DNA from: Elusimicrobiota bacterium
GTDB taxonomy: Bacteria > Elusimicrobiota > Elusimicrobia > UBA1565 > UBA9628
DNA length: 64,000 bases
Direction: 5' to 3'
Assembly: GCA_016207665.1 (NCBI GenBank)
Contig: JACQPG010000024.1
Location: 22,476 to 86,475 of the forward strand
In this document: positions 27,764-36,875 of the stretch, in pieces
Position numbering within the stretch: position 1 is the stretch's first letter
How the letters are laid out: each line of letters begins with the position of its first letter
The notes under the pieces: generated by a model
The model's input: the letters and a program-made list of their open reading frames with translations, nothing else
What the model was told of the DNA's origin: nothing
The model's database searches: none
Program-made: the position numbers and the translations under genes

Positions 27764-28678
27764 CTACTTGGAGGCCCGCTCCCTGCGGGCGGCGGAGCGG
27801 CGGGCTTTCTTCATGGCGAACATGCGGCGGTCGGCCAGGCGGAGCAGCTCGTCGGGGTCGCCCGAGGGCGGAAGCGCCGCGGCGCCGTAGGAGAAGCCGA
27901 TCTCCTTGCCGAGGGTCTGGCTGATGGTGGCCGCGACGCGGCTGCCCACCTTTTCCGCGAGCTCGGGAGGGGAGCAGGGCAGCAAGACGACGAACTCGTC
28001 GCCCCCGTAGCGATAGGCCGAGTCCATCTCCTTGCGTATGCTCTTGGAAAGCACGTCGGCGAAGGCCTTGAGCAGGCGGTCGCCCTCGAGGTGGCCGTCG
28101 GTGTCGTTGACGCGCTTGAAGCCGTCGAGGTCCATGAGCAGCACCGAGAGGGGATAGCCCTGGCGCTTGGCGCGCGCGGCCTCCTGGGCCAGGCGATCGC
28201 GCAGGTGCCGCTGATTGAAAAGGCCGGTCAGGTTGTCGGTGATGGAGAGCTTGAGCAGCTTCTTTTCGAGCTCGACGCGCCCGGTGATGTCCTTGGAGAT
28301 GCCGAGCGTCCCGATCACCCGGCCGGCGTGGTCGCGCAGCAGCGAGGTGGACATGCTGACGTGGATGCGCCGGCCGTCCTTGGCCTTGAGCACCATCTCG
28401 TGATTCTTGATCTGGCCGCTTTTGCGCAGCATGGCCATGAGGCGCTCGGCCTCCTCGCGGCCGCCCTCGTAGAACTCGTGGGCCTTGCGGCCGACGATCT
28501 GGTTGGCCCGATAGCCCAGCATGGCCTCGGCCCCGGGGCTGAAGAAGATGACCTTGCCCCGGATGTCGGTGGTGCAGATGGCGTCGCTCGAGGAGGTGAT
28601 GATCGCCTCGAGATACTCCTTGGCGCGGATGAAATCAGCGGACAAGTGCACCAGCGGCGCGGCGATGGAGCTGCCCAT
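27764..28678 (-). CDS. PAS-GGDEF diguanylate cyclase
   Basis: PAS domain plus DNLTGLFNQRHLRDRL...LLMDLDGFKRVNDTDGHLEGD...AYRYGGDEFVVLLP. Confidence 0.9.
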   Translation of the reverse strand: MGSSIAAPLVHLSADFIRAKEYLEAIITSSSDAICTTDIRGKVIFFSPGAEAMLGYRANQIVGRKAHEFYEGGREEAERLMAMLRKSGQIKNHEMVLKAKDGRRIHVSMSTSLLRDHAGRVIGTLGISKDITGRVELEKKLLKLSITDNLTGLFNQRHLRDRLAQEAARAKRQGYPLSVLLMDLDGFKRVNDTDGHLEGDRLLKAFADVLSKSIRKEMDSAYRYGGDEFVVLLPCSPPELAEKVGSRVAATISQTLGKEIGFSYGAAALPPSGDPDELLRLADRRMFAMKKARRSAARRERASK

Positions 28679-28774
28679 GGTTATTAAGCGAAAACCTCGC
28701 TCATGCCGAAAGCATAGCCAAAGGCGAAAAAAGTCGACAGTGGCTTTCGGTCCTTATTTGGGGGGCCGGAGGGC

Positions 28775-29167
28775 CTAGGACTTTTTGCGTTTTTCCAAGG
28801 CCGAAAGGACCCTTTCGATCTTGGTCTTGAGCAGCTCGATGTCGACGGGCTTGACCACGTAGTCCACCGCGCCGAAGAGCAGGGCGTCGTTCAGGGTCCC
28901 GGCGTCGGCCAGGCCGCTGACCACGAGTATGGGGATCTCGGCGGTTTTGGGGTCGGAGCGCAGCTCGCGGGTGAGGCTGATGCCGTCTTGGTCCGGCATC
29001 ATGATGTCCATGAGTATGAGATCGGGCTTCTTGGAGGCGAGATGCTCCTTGGCCTTGCTGGCGTTCTCGGCGCAGGAGACCTCGTAGCCGCAGAGGCCCA
29101 GCCCCTTCTCGTAGAGGTCGCAGACCGAGGGGTCGTCGTCGATGGCGAGTATCTTTTTCTTGCTCAT
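28775..29167 (-). CDS. Response regulator receiver protein
   Basis: ILAIDDDPSVCDLYEKGL...PDLILMDIMMPDQDGISL...VVSGLADAG...VKPVDIELLKTKI. Confidence 0.9.
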   Translation of the reverse strand: MSKKKILAIDDDPSVCDLYEKGLGLCGYEVSCAENASKAKEHLASKKPDLILMDIMMPDQDGISLTRELRSDPKTAEIPILVVSGLADAGTLNDALLFGAVDYVVKPVDIELLKTKIERVLSALEKRKKS

Positions 29168-29175
29168 CCGCGGGC

Positions 29176-29661
29176 TTAAGCCCGCGGGGGGCCAGCCTTG
29201 GCGGAAGTATAGCCCGAGTCGGCCCAGTTGTCCAGGGAGTAGAGCCGGCAGCCGGCCTTGAAGGCCGCGAAGCAGAGCGCCAGCAGCCCCGAGTCGAGGA
29301 GAAGGGTCTGGTTGGGCGTGGGATGCCAGCCCATCCCGAAGCAGCCGCAGCTGGGCAGCATGATGCCCCGGGCTTTGACCGAAAGCAGGGCGAGGATGAA
29401 GCCTGCGAGCATGGCGGCCGCCCCGAGCGCGGCTCCCCGAGTGAAATAGCCGAAGATCAGGGAAAAGCCCAGCAGGAGCTCGGCCCAGGGCAGGAAGGCG
29501 GCCAGGGCGAGCGCGAAATCGGGGGGGACTATGTGATAAGACTCGATGATCAGGGCGAACTCCTCGGTGGGTTGGGCGAACTTGTTGGCGCCGGCGAAGG
29601 CGAGCAACGCTCCCAGCAGCACGCGCGCGGCCAGCCCGGCGGCGGCCCAGCGCCCGCTCAA
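29176..29661 (-). CDS. MauE/DoxX-like redox-associated membrane protein
   Basis: LLGALLAFAGANKFAQPTEEFALIIESYHIVPPDFALALAAFLPWAELLLGFSLIFGYFTRGAALGAAAMLAGFILALLSVKARG...CGCFG: MauE pattern. TTG start overlaps the DsbA-like stop. Confidence 0.75.
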   Translation of the reverse strand: MSGRWAAAGLAARVLLGALLAFAGANKFAQPTEEFALIIESYHIVPPDFALALAAFLPWAELLLGFSLIFGYFTRGAALGAAAMLAGFILALLSVKARGIMLPSCGCFGMGWHPTPNQTLLLDSGLLALCFAAFKAGCRLYSLDNWADSGYTSAKAGPPRA

Positions 29662-30290
29662 TTCTTGAGTTGCCTGTCTATCCAATTCATCCCTCTCGTG
29701 GACAATTGCTTGGCGCCGGCGAACCTTTTTTCGTTGATGAAGAAAGTGGGCGTCGAGCCCACCCAGCGGAGATTGCCCTGCTTGACGTCCTCGTCGATCA
29801 AGGCGGAGATCTCGGGATCGGCGAGGCATTTCTTGAAAAGGTCGAGGTCCAGTCCCAGCGCGGCCGCGTAGCCCTGCAGCTCCGACTCTGGGGACTCGGT
29901 GTGGGCCCAGTGCTCCTGCTTTTCGTAGAGCTTGTCGTGATAGGGCCAGAATCGTCCCTGGCGCCCCGCGCACTCGGCCGCGATCGCGGCGGGCTTGGCC
30001 CAAGGATGTATGCCCTGCAGCGGGAAATGCTTGAAAGTGAAGACCACGTCGTTGCCGTAGAGCTCCAGGATGCGCTTGAGAGGCTCGGTCGCGACCCGGC
30101 AGGCCGGGCATTGAAAGTCGGAATACTCGACGATGGCGATGCGCGCGCCCGGGACCCCCTTCTGCCGGTAGGCGGGGGCGTTCTCCACGATGGGCCCATG
30201 GAGGCCGCGCGAGGCGAAGGCCGAGATCAGCGAGGCGGCGATGATCAGCGCCGCTCCCGCGGCGCGGCGAGCCGGCCGTGTATTCAACAT
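29658..30290 (-). CDS. DsbA-like thiol-disulfide oxidoreductase
   Basis: N-terminal TM; IAIVEYSDFQCPACRVATEPLKRI (CPAC), FTFKHFPLQGIHPWAKPAA, GSTPTFFINEKRFAGA. Confidence 0.88.
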   Translation of the reverse strand: MLNTRPARRAAGAALIIAASLISAFASRGLHGPIVENAPAYRQKGVPGARIAIVEYSDFQCPACRVATEPLKRILELYGNDVVFTFKHFPLQGIHPWAKPAAIAAECAGRQGRFWPYHDKLYEKQEHWAHTESPESELQGYAAALGLDLDLFKKCLADPEISALIDEDVKQGNLRWVGSTPTFFINEKRFAGAKQLSTRGMNWIDRQLKN

Positions 30291-30303
30291 GCCGTTAATA
30301 TAT

Positions 30304-30336
30304 AAAAAAAAGAGCCCCCGCGTTGAGCGGGGGCTC
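30304..30336 (-). terminator. Rho-independent terminator downstream of the subtilase gene
   Basis: Perfect 10-bp stem gagcccccgc/gcgggggctc with 5-nt loop, followed on the minus strand by a run of T. Confidence 0.9.
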
Positions 30337-30357
30337 CAGGATAAGCGTCGTTACGGC

Positions 30358-31596
30358 TTATTGCACGAGCTTGGCCGCGTCGATCATGCCCGCGCCTTGC
30401 TGGTTGGGCGTGGCGTTGGGCAGAGGTAAAGACGCCGCCTTCAGAGCCGCGCGAACCGCCGGCTCGCCGCGCAGTCTCTTGGCCGAGATCGCCAGGGCGG
30501 CCAGGCCCGAGACATGCGGCGTGGCCATGGAGGTGCCGGAAAGGCTTTGATAGCCCCCGCCCATATAGGTCGAAGGGACATCGACGCCCGGGGCGATGAA
30601 GTCGACCTCCGGGCCGCGGCTGGAGAACCAGGCCACCGCGTCTTGCGAGTCGGAAGCCGCGATGGCGATCGCGCCCGGGTAGCCCGCGGGAAAATTCACC
30701 GTATCCGAGTTCTCGTCACCCCAACCGCCGGAGTTGCCGGCCGCGGCGATGAGAACCGTGCCTCCGGCCACCATGGCCTCGACCGCTTCCTTAAACGAGT
30801 CGTTGCCCTGGGAGGCGCCCAGAGACATGCTGGCGATATCCATCTTATTCTCCCAAGCCCATTGCATGCCGGCGATCACGTCCGAGAAGGTGCCGGAGCC
30901 GCCCGAATCGAGCACCTTGACCCCGTAGATCGAGGCCTCGGGGGCGACGCCCACCACTCCCTCGGCGTTGTCAAGAGCCGCGATCGACCCTGCCACGTGC
31001 GTGCCATGGCCGTGGTCGTCCAGGAATTCCCCGTTCTTGCTGATCGCGTTCCAGCCGCCCTTGACGTTGGAGGCGAGATCCGGGTGCTTGAAGTCGACGC
31101 CGGTGTCGATCACCGCGATCTTGACGCCCTTGCCGCGAGCGGCGGCCCAGGCCTTGGGGGCGTTGACCCGCGGGATGCCCCAAGGAAGGCTCTGCTCGGC
31201 GCGCCTAACCGGCGCCGAGGCCTTGAAGGGCGAGATCACGCTTTTGATGTCGGGCAGCGGTATGTCGGATATCCGCGCCGGCGCCGCGTTGATCCACTTG
31301 ATGCGGGGGTCATCGTCGATTCTCACCACCTCGGGGCGGCTGCGGAGGCGCGCCTGAAGCAGGACGACTTGTTGGGGAGCGCCCTCGATGACGACCGCAT
31401 GGATCATCTCGAGAGTCCTGACGACCTTGGCTCCGGCGCTCTCGGCGATGAGAACGCGGTCCTTGGCCGGCGTCTGCGCGGCGAATACGACGATCTTCCT
31501 GACGGGGGCTTGCTCGGCCTGCGTGTCGGCGCGCAAGCCGGCCGGTCCCGCCAAGCCCAGCGCCAAAAGCGCCAGGGCCGTCCTGATCTTGAGCAT
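30358..31596 (-). CDS. Secreted subtilisin-like serine protease (S8)
   Basis: Signal peptide MLKIRTALALLALGLAGPAGLRAD; KIAVIDTGVDFKHPDL (Asp), DDHGHGTHVAGSIAA (His), SLSGTSMATPHVSGLAAL (Ser). ORF extends to 31650. Confidence 0.95.
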   Translation of the reverse strand: MLKIRTALALLALGLAGPAGLRADTQAEQAPVRKIVVFAAQTPAKDRVLIAESAGAKVVRTLEMIHAVVIEGAPQQVVLLQARLRSRPEVVRIDDDPRIKWINAAPARISDIPLPDIKSVISPFKASAPVRRAEQSLPWGIPRVNAPKAWAAARGKGVKIAVIDTGVDFKHPDLASNVKGGWNAISKNGEFLDDHGHGTHVAGSIAALDNAEGVVGVAPEASIYGVKVLDSGGSGTFSDVIAGMQWAWENKMDIASMSLGASQGNDSFKEAVEAMVAGGTVLIAAAGNSGGWGDENSDTVNFPAGYPGAIAIAASDSQDAVAWFSSRGPEVDFIAPGVDVPSTYMGGGYQSLSGTSMATPHVSGLAALAISAKRLRGEPAVRAALKAASLPLPNATPNQQGAGMIDAAKLVQ

Positions 31597-31714
31597 GGCC
31601 ACCTCCTCTCCTCGGCCCCTGATGGCGGGCCGTGGCGAGGAGCTTAGCACATTTGGACCAAAAGGCCTATATTAATTTAGGTCCTTTGGGAATGGACGGA
31701 TTAGGACTTTTCGG

Positions 31715-32389
31715 TTAACGGAAGAGGCCGAGGAATCGGTCCTCGTACTCCGCGAAGAGGCCGTATTCGCGGAGGACCCGGCCTAGCCGCTCTCGCGCGG
31801 AGGGGTCGTCGGCCGCGGCGGCGAAGAGCGACTCTATCTCCCGCTTGCGGCGATCGTCCTGGCGGGCGGCGGGATCGAAGAGGCCGCGCCGCTCGAGATC
31901 CCTCACATGGGTGGGGAAGGAGCGCGCCGATTGGTCGAGAGTGAACTTCATGAGGGCCAGGGACCAGGCCGAGTCCGGGCACCAGATCACGGCCTTGTTG
32001 CCGGCCTCCTCCGAGTCGAGCTCGGCCAGTATGCGTCGCGCCACGGATTGCGGGGATTCCGAGATGACGCGCGTGGCGAAGCCCTGATTCTTGAAGTTGT
32101 ACTCCAGGGCCCGAAGCAGATCCCTATAGCTGCCGGTAAGCCACTGCGCGAACTCCTTGGCCTCATCCCCGAAACCCTCGAAGCGCTCGAAGAAGGACTC
32201 GGCCGTCAATATCTTGGGCTTCTCGGAAAGCACCTTGCCCTCGCGCAGGCGGGTCTTGTTCTTGAGGTCCTCCACGGGCGAGACCAGATGGTATTCGATA
32301 TTGGTGGCGCCGAAGGTGGACAGCACGCTCCGGGGCGTGCGCAATATCTCGGTCTGCCTGAGAAAGGACTGGATCAGCGAAGCATCCAT
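31715..32389 (-). CDS. Conserved hypothetical protein
   Basis: Closed ORF with good coding character: MDASLIQSFLRQTEILRTPRSVLSTFGATNIEYHLVSPVED...; no family recognised. ORF extends to 32662. Confidence 0.6.
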   Translation of the reverse strand: MDASLIQSFLRQTEILRTPRSVLSTFGATNIEYHLVSPVEDLKNKTRLREGKVLSEKPKILTAESFFERFEGFGDEAKEFAQWLTGSYRDLLRALEYNFKNQGFATRVISESPQSVARRILAELDSEEAGNKAVIWCPDSAWSLALMKFTLDQSARSFPTHVRDLERRGLFDPAARQDDRRKREIESLFAAAADDPSARERLGRVLREYGLFAEYEDRFLGLFR

Positions 32390-32519
32390 AATAAAATTAT
32401 AACACGTCCAGCATAGAAGATTTTCATTGCCTTTCCGATCCGGGATTCGTAGAATCCGGCCTAGGTGATCTAGGACCTTGGACCTAGATATAGAATGGGA
32501 CCTTTGGGTGGAGGGGCCG

Positions 32520-33434
32520 ATGAGTAATAGCCTGGTGGTGAAGCTGTTGTTAGCCTCTATGCTTGGCCTGGGCGTCATTGAACTGGCGGGCGCGCAGCGC
32601 TTAGTGGATTTCGACCAGGGCGTGGACGCCTCAACCCTATTAAAGGAAGCGACCGAGGGCACGATGGACGAGCAGACGCTTCCCCAAGCTCGCGTCGCCT
32701 GGCGGCAACGTTACGAGCGCGACTGCGTCAAGATCGCCTTCGCCCCCGATTCTCCGCCGGTCTCGCAGCCGGTGCGTCTCCATAGCCGGGAGTGGATCGA
32801 GGACTGCCGCTGGGTCCCGGGCGGGCGCAACCAGCCGGGACGCTGGGAATGCTGGGAGCGACCGGGCATGGGTTATTCGGAGACGGTGCAGATTACTCTC
32901 CGGGACCGCAAGCCGCTGTTGCCTTGGGAGCACGACGGCTTCCTCGCCTGCCTCGAGGGCCCTTGGACGGACTGGCAGGCGCTCGAGACGGCCTATGAGT
33001 ACAAACAGGCCTCGAGCCGCGGAGAGGGCTCGATCGTGCTGGCGCCCGGGCGCAAGCTCGCGATGAAGCCCGATCCCACCGGCATCAGGGTCGAGTCGTT
33101 CTCCCGCGCGCTCAAGCTCGCGCTCAGCGACCGCTGGTCCTCCTATTACGCGGGCGAAGTCACGCGTTTGACGCTCAAGCTCAAGCGCCAGGTCAAGCCT
33201 TGGCCCGATCCCGTGCTGCTCGAAAAGGAGCTCGATCTCGAGCCGGCCCCCTCCTATGAGATCGACTTTCTCGCCTATCGGGGGCAATTCTCCGAGCCGC
33301 TCAAGCCGGGGGAGAAGTATTATGTCGAGATCGAGTTCTCCCGGCGAGGGCGAGTTTCCAAGGAACAGAAGATCGAGATCGACGAGACGCCGGCCGTCCC
33401 CTATCAGCCTGTCTCGGTCGCGGCCGCCCGATAA
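32520..33434 (+). CDS. Predicted secreted protein of unknown function
   Basis: Signal peptide MSNSLVVKLLLASMLGLGVIELAGAQR; ORF extends upstream to 32478. Confidence 0.65.
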   Translation: MSNSLVVKLLLASMLGLGVIELAGAQRLVDFDQGVDASTLLKEATEGTMDEQTLPQARVAWRQRYERDCVKIAFAPDSPPVSQPVRLHSREWIEDCRWVPGGRNQPGRWECWERPGMGYSETVQITLRDRKPLLPWEHDGFLACLEGPWTDWQALETAYEYKQASSRGEGSIVLAPGRKLAMKPDPTGIRVESFSRALKLALSDRWSSYYAGEVTRLTLKLKRQVKPWPDPVLLEKELDLEPAPSYEIDFLAYRGQFSEPLKPGEKYYVEIEFSRRGRVSKEQKIEIDETPAVPYQPVSVAAAR

Positions 33435-33581
33435 GATCAGGGCCCTTCGCTCCTAGCCCGGGCATTTCGAGCTCGTCGAGGCCTAGGTCCCCTGGGCCGC
33501 TGAGCTTTAGGTCCTTAGCCAAGAGCCTGAAGTACCAATAGACCCATCACTGATCGGCGTCCTTTGGACATAATTCGATAC

Positions 33582-36500
33582 ATGCGACAAGTCAAAGGCT
33601 TTCTCGGGCGTTCTTTCTCCGTTGTTCTGGCGTTGGCGATGGCGTTTCCCGGCGGTCTGAACGCGGGCTCATCGCGCAACCGCTCTCGTTCCAAGGATTT
33701 TTCGGTCTCGCTCGGGCGCGTGAGGCCCCAGCGTATCCCGATCGCGCGGCCCGCGACGCCAGCGCCGATTCCGGCGCCCATCTCGGCCGCTGAGCTTCCG
33801 GGCGCGGCGATCAGGCGGCATCCCGTGATCGAGCTGATGGATCAGCTCCAGAGCGCGGGCGTTTCGCTTTCAGACGACGCCTCCGTGGATCCGGAGCGAT
33901 TGGAGTCCGCGGCGCTTCCCGAGTCGGCGCGTCAGAGCCTGGCCTCGATCGCCCGGGCCGTGGCCGCGCGGCGCGGCGGCTTGTCCGCCCAGGGCGCCTT
34001 GGGAAGGGCTTTCGACAGGGCTCGGGCCGAGGGCGACTCGGGAGTGGTTTCGGGTTCGGGGGGCGCGACCCTTATGGCCGGGCCCGCCGAGGCGGGCGCG
34101 TCCTTGCTGCGCTGGAGCCCGGGCGGGGGCGAGGTTCCGGAGAGCACTCGCGGCGTGGAGAGAGCCGGCGAGCCCATCGTGGGGCAGGATTTGGCGCTCA
34201 AGCATTTGCGCGACGCCTTGCGCATGTCCGGCAAGAGCTATAACGTCTATATCGCCGGTCCCGAGGATTCAGGCCGCCAATCCGCGGCCGAGCTCATTCT
34301 CAGGCGGGAGATCGCCCCGTCGCTTCCGACGCCTCCGGACCTGGTCCAGGTCACGAATTTCCAGGATAAGGAATATCCCCTGGTGTTGGAGCTGCCGGCG
34401 GGCGCAGGGCAGAGGCTGAGGGCGGGGGTCGCGCAATTCCTGATCAACTTCCAGCTCCATCTGGCCGAACGCATGTCGTCGCCCGAGATCAAGGAGAAGC
34501 ATCGCGAGGCCGCGGCCAAGATAGCGAAGGAGAAAGAGCAGGTGATGGCCGCCTTCGACGCGGAGGTCGAGCAAGTCGAGCTGGGCAAGTTCGGGATCGA
34601 GATATACGGGGAGCCGAACGGCAAGGGAATCGAGATCAAGGCGGCTCTTAAACTGGGGAAAGGCGGCCGGGTGATCGCCGAAAAGGAGCTGGACGAGCTG
34701 ATCAAGGAGGGAAAATTCAGCCGGCAGGAGTGGGAAGAGGCTCATGAACAGTTGCCTGAAAAATCCGCTCCTTTCATGGATAAATTCGAGGATGCCATAG
34801 CCCATCATCGCCATGCGGACGCCAGGCTTGCCGCCCAGATCGAGATGATCAATCGCCAGGCCGCCGCGAGCCTGGCCGCGGGGCTCGGCAACGCCATGCT
34901 TTCCGCGATGTTCGCGCCCGATGAGAACGATCCGCAGCTACAGCGATGGAAGGCGCAGGTGGCGCAGCGCGAGGCTGATTTCCGGAAGGGATTATCCTCG
35001 GTGATGATAGGGCCCTATGGCGTGGATTACATGATACACGAGGGGGGCTTTTTCCTGCTCTTGACCCGTTATGAAGGCGGGGAACGCGTTCCCGTGCAAC
35101 AAGAGGAGCTGGACTCGCTCAGGGCCTCGGGCGCGCTGACGCAAGACCATATCGACGAGTGGCTCCGGCTCGCGCAGGAGTGGTCGCAGAAGTTCTTGGA
35201 GATGGCGCGGCTCAATAACCAGGAGTACGCGGCCATGGGTTCTCGGAAGGACCCGACTGAACAGGATAAGAAGCTGATCGGCTGGGCCCAGCTTATGGCG
35301 GGCTACGCCGCCAGCCATTACAAGGAATTCCTGCCGGCCTATCTCAAGGATGACGGGGAAGCGTCGCAGGCTCAGGGCGGCGTCTCCGAGGCCTTCCAAG
35401 TCAACGTCATGGTCGACAACTCCCAGACCCAGGGGGCTCCGGTGATATTCGAGCCCAATCCTACCTTGGAGAACCTGTTCGGCTCGGCGGACGCGGAGTC
35501 CAAGAGCATGATCGTCGGCGGCAAGATGATGAAATTGGGCGGAGCCGCCGGTCCCAAGCTCAATCCGGGAGCGGTTCATAGGGCCAATGGCGGATTCTTG
35601 ATCCTGAAAGACCTGGACGTGCTTCGCCAACCCGGCGCCTGGGAAGCTCTGCAGCGCATGATCGAGACCGGAAAGGCGGAGATCATCGAAGGGGGGCTGC
35701 TGGGCTTGAGGCTTCAAAGCCGCGTCCACAAGACTCCGGTCAACGTGCGCGTGGTGCTGATCGGCAATTATCTGCGTCATAGGCTGCTTACCGAGCATGA
35801 CGAGAATTTCCGCCGGAATTTCAGGTCCTTGGCGCAGTTCGAGCCTTCCCTGGCTCTCAACGCCGAGACCCTCAAGGGCTTCGTGCAATTCCTGAAGATC
35901 ATCATCGAGAAAAGCGCGGGCGAGATCTTGGAGATGAACCGGCAGGCCATCGTCGCCCTCATCCAATACGCGGCCAGGCTGGTGCCCAGCCATGTGGAGA
36001 TATCGGCCCGCCTGGGCCTCATCGACAGCGTGGCGCGGGAGGCCACCTTCTTCGCCCGCAAGGAGGGAGCGGAGCAGCTCGACGGCCGGCATGTGGCGAT
36101 GGCGCTGGAGCGCCGCAAGGAAAGCCACGGCCTGTTCGAGCGCCGGACCCTGGCCCGCTACCGGGACGGCGAGGAGTTGGTGCGCGTCGAGGGCGCCGAG
36201 GTGGGCGAGATGAACGCCCTGGTGGTGTATGAGATGGCGGACAGCTTCGGGGCTCCCAAGCGCATGAGCGTCTACGCGGTGGCGGCGCCTCCGGGATCGC
36301 CCCTGCTCATCTCGACGGATCGCGCCGGCAAGCTCACGGGAAAGAGCTTCGACAAGGCCCTGGCCGTGGTGGAGAACTTCATCAAGCGCCAGTTCGGGCG
36401 CAAGCTGCTCATCCCGGCGCAACTGCTTGTGTCTTTCGAGCAGAGCCATGGGGTCGACGGGGACTCGGCCACCGGGGCGACGATCGCGACCGCGCTTTCC

Positions 36501-36875
36501 AGCCTTTCCGGCGTGCCCCTCAAGCAGAACATCGCGATGACCGGCTCGGCCGATCAGGCCGGGAATATACTGCCCATCGGAGGCGCCAACGAGAAGATCG
36601 AAGGCTTCTTGAACGTGGCGAGCCTCTTGGTCAGCCAGGCGCATGAGCAGGGATTGCATGGAGTAATCTTGCCTCAGGCCAACTTGGCGGATCTCATGCT
36701 CGATCCCAAGGTCATCGCCGCCATCGACGGCCGCCGCTTCAAGATCTATCCGGTCAGGCACATCAGCGAGGTCATGCCCATTTTGACCGGCGAGAGCTAC
36801 CAGTCGATCATCGAGAAGGCCGAGCGCTATATCGACGATCTGCGCCAGGGGCTTAAAGGGCTCGCCTCCAAGTAA
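33582..36875 (+). CDS. Lon-like (AAA_32/LonC-type) protease with signal-peptide-like N-terminus
   Basis: VGQDLALKHLRDALRMSGKSYNVYIAGPEDSGRQSA (degenerate Walker A), NGGFLILKDLDVLRQPGAWEALQRMIETGKAEI, C-terminal Lon domain VDGDSATGATIATALSSLSGVPLKQNIAMTGSADQAGNILPIGGANEKIEGF. Track starts at TTG 33564; ATG at 33582 likely. Confidence 0.88.
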   Translation: MRQVKGFLGRSFSVVLALAMAFPGGLNAGSSRNRSRSKDFSVSLGRVRPQRIPIARPATPAPIPAPISAAELPGAAIRRHPVIELMDQLQSAGVSLSDDASVDPERLESAALPESARQSLASIARAVAARRGGLSAQGALGRAFDRARAEGDSGVVSGSGGATLMAGPAEAGASLLRWSPGGGEVPESTRGVERAGEPIVGQDLALKHLRDALRMSGKSYNVYIAGPEDSGRQSAAELILRREIAPSLPTPPDLVQVTNFQDKEYPLVLELPAGAGQRLRAGVAQFLINFQLHLAERMSSPEIKEKHREAAAKIAKEKEQVMAAFDAEVEQVELGKFGIEIYGEPNGKGIEIKAALKLGKGGRVIAEKELDELIKEGKFSRQEWEEAHEQLPEKSAPFMDKFEDAIAHHRHADARLAAQIEMINRQAAASLAAGLGNAMLSAMFAPDENDPQLQRWKAQVAQREADFRKGLSSVMIGPYGVDYMIHEGGFFLLLTRYEGGERVPVQQEELDSLRASGALTQDHIDEWLRLAQEWSQKFLEMARLNNQEYAAMGSRKDPTEQDKKLIGWAQLMAGYAASHYKEFLPAYLKDDGEASQAQGGVSEAFQVNVMVDNSQTQGAPVIFEPNPTLENLFGSADAESKSMIVGGKMMKLGGAAGPKLNPGAVHRANGGFLILKDLDVLRQPGAWEALQRMIETGKAEIIEGGLLGLRLQSRVHKTPVNVRVVLIGNYLRHRLLTEHDENFRRNFRSLAQFEPSLALNAETLKGFVQFLKIIIEKSAGEILEMNRQAIVALIQYAARLVPSHVEISARLGLIDSVAREATFFARKEGAEQLDGRHVAMALERRKESHGLFERRTLARYRDGEELVRVEGAEVGEMNALVVYEMADSFGAPKRMSVYAVAAPPGSPLLISTDRAGKLTGKSFDKALAVVENFIKRQFGRKLLIPAQLLVSFEQSHGVDGDSATGATIATALSSLSGVPLKQNIAMTGSADQAGNILPIGGANEKIEGFLNVASLLVSQAHEQGLHGVILPQANLADLMLDPKVIAAIDGRRFKIYPVRHISEVMPILTGESYQSIIEKAERYIDDLRQGLKGLASK

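Noticed and set aside
27698-28687. 329-aa plus-strand ORF opposite the GGDEF gene
   Set aside because: Antisense shadow.
29661-30111. N-terminal portion of ORF 29176-30111
   Set aside because: Overlaps the DsbA-like gene out of frame; the real membrane protein most likely begins at the TTG at 29661.
30514-31647. 377-aa plus-strand ORF opposite the subtilase
   Set aside because: Antisense shadow; Asp/Gly/Arg/His-rich without domain features.
34992-36761. 589-aa minus-strand ORF antisense to the Lon-like gene
   Set aside because: GC-rich shadow ORF: His/Gln/Arg/Leu-rich with no recognisable domain, while the plus strand encodes clear Lon motifs.
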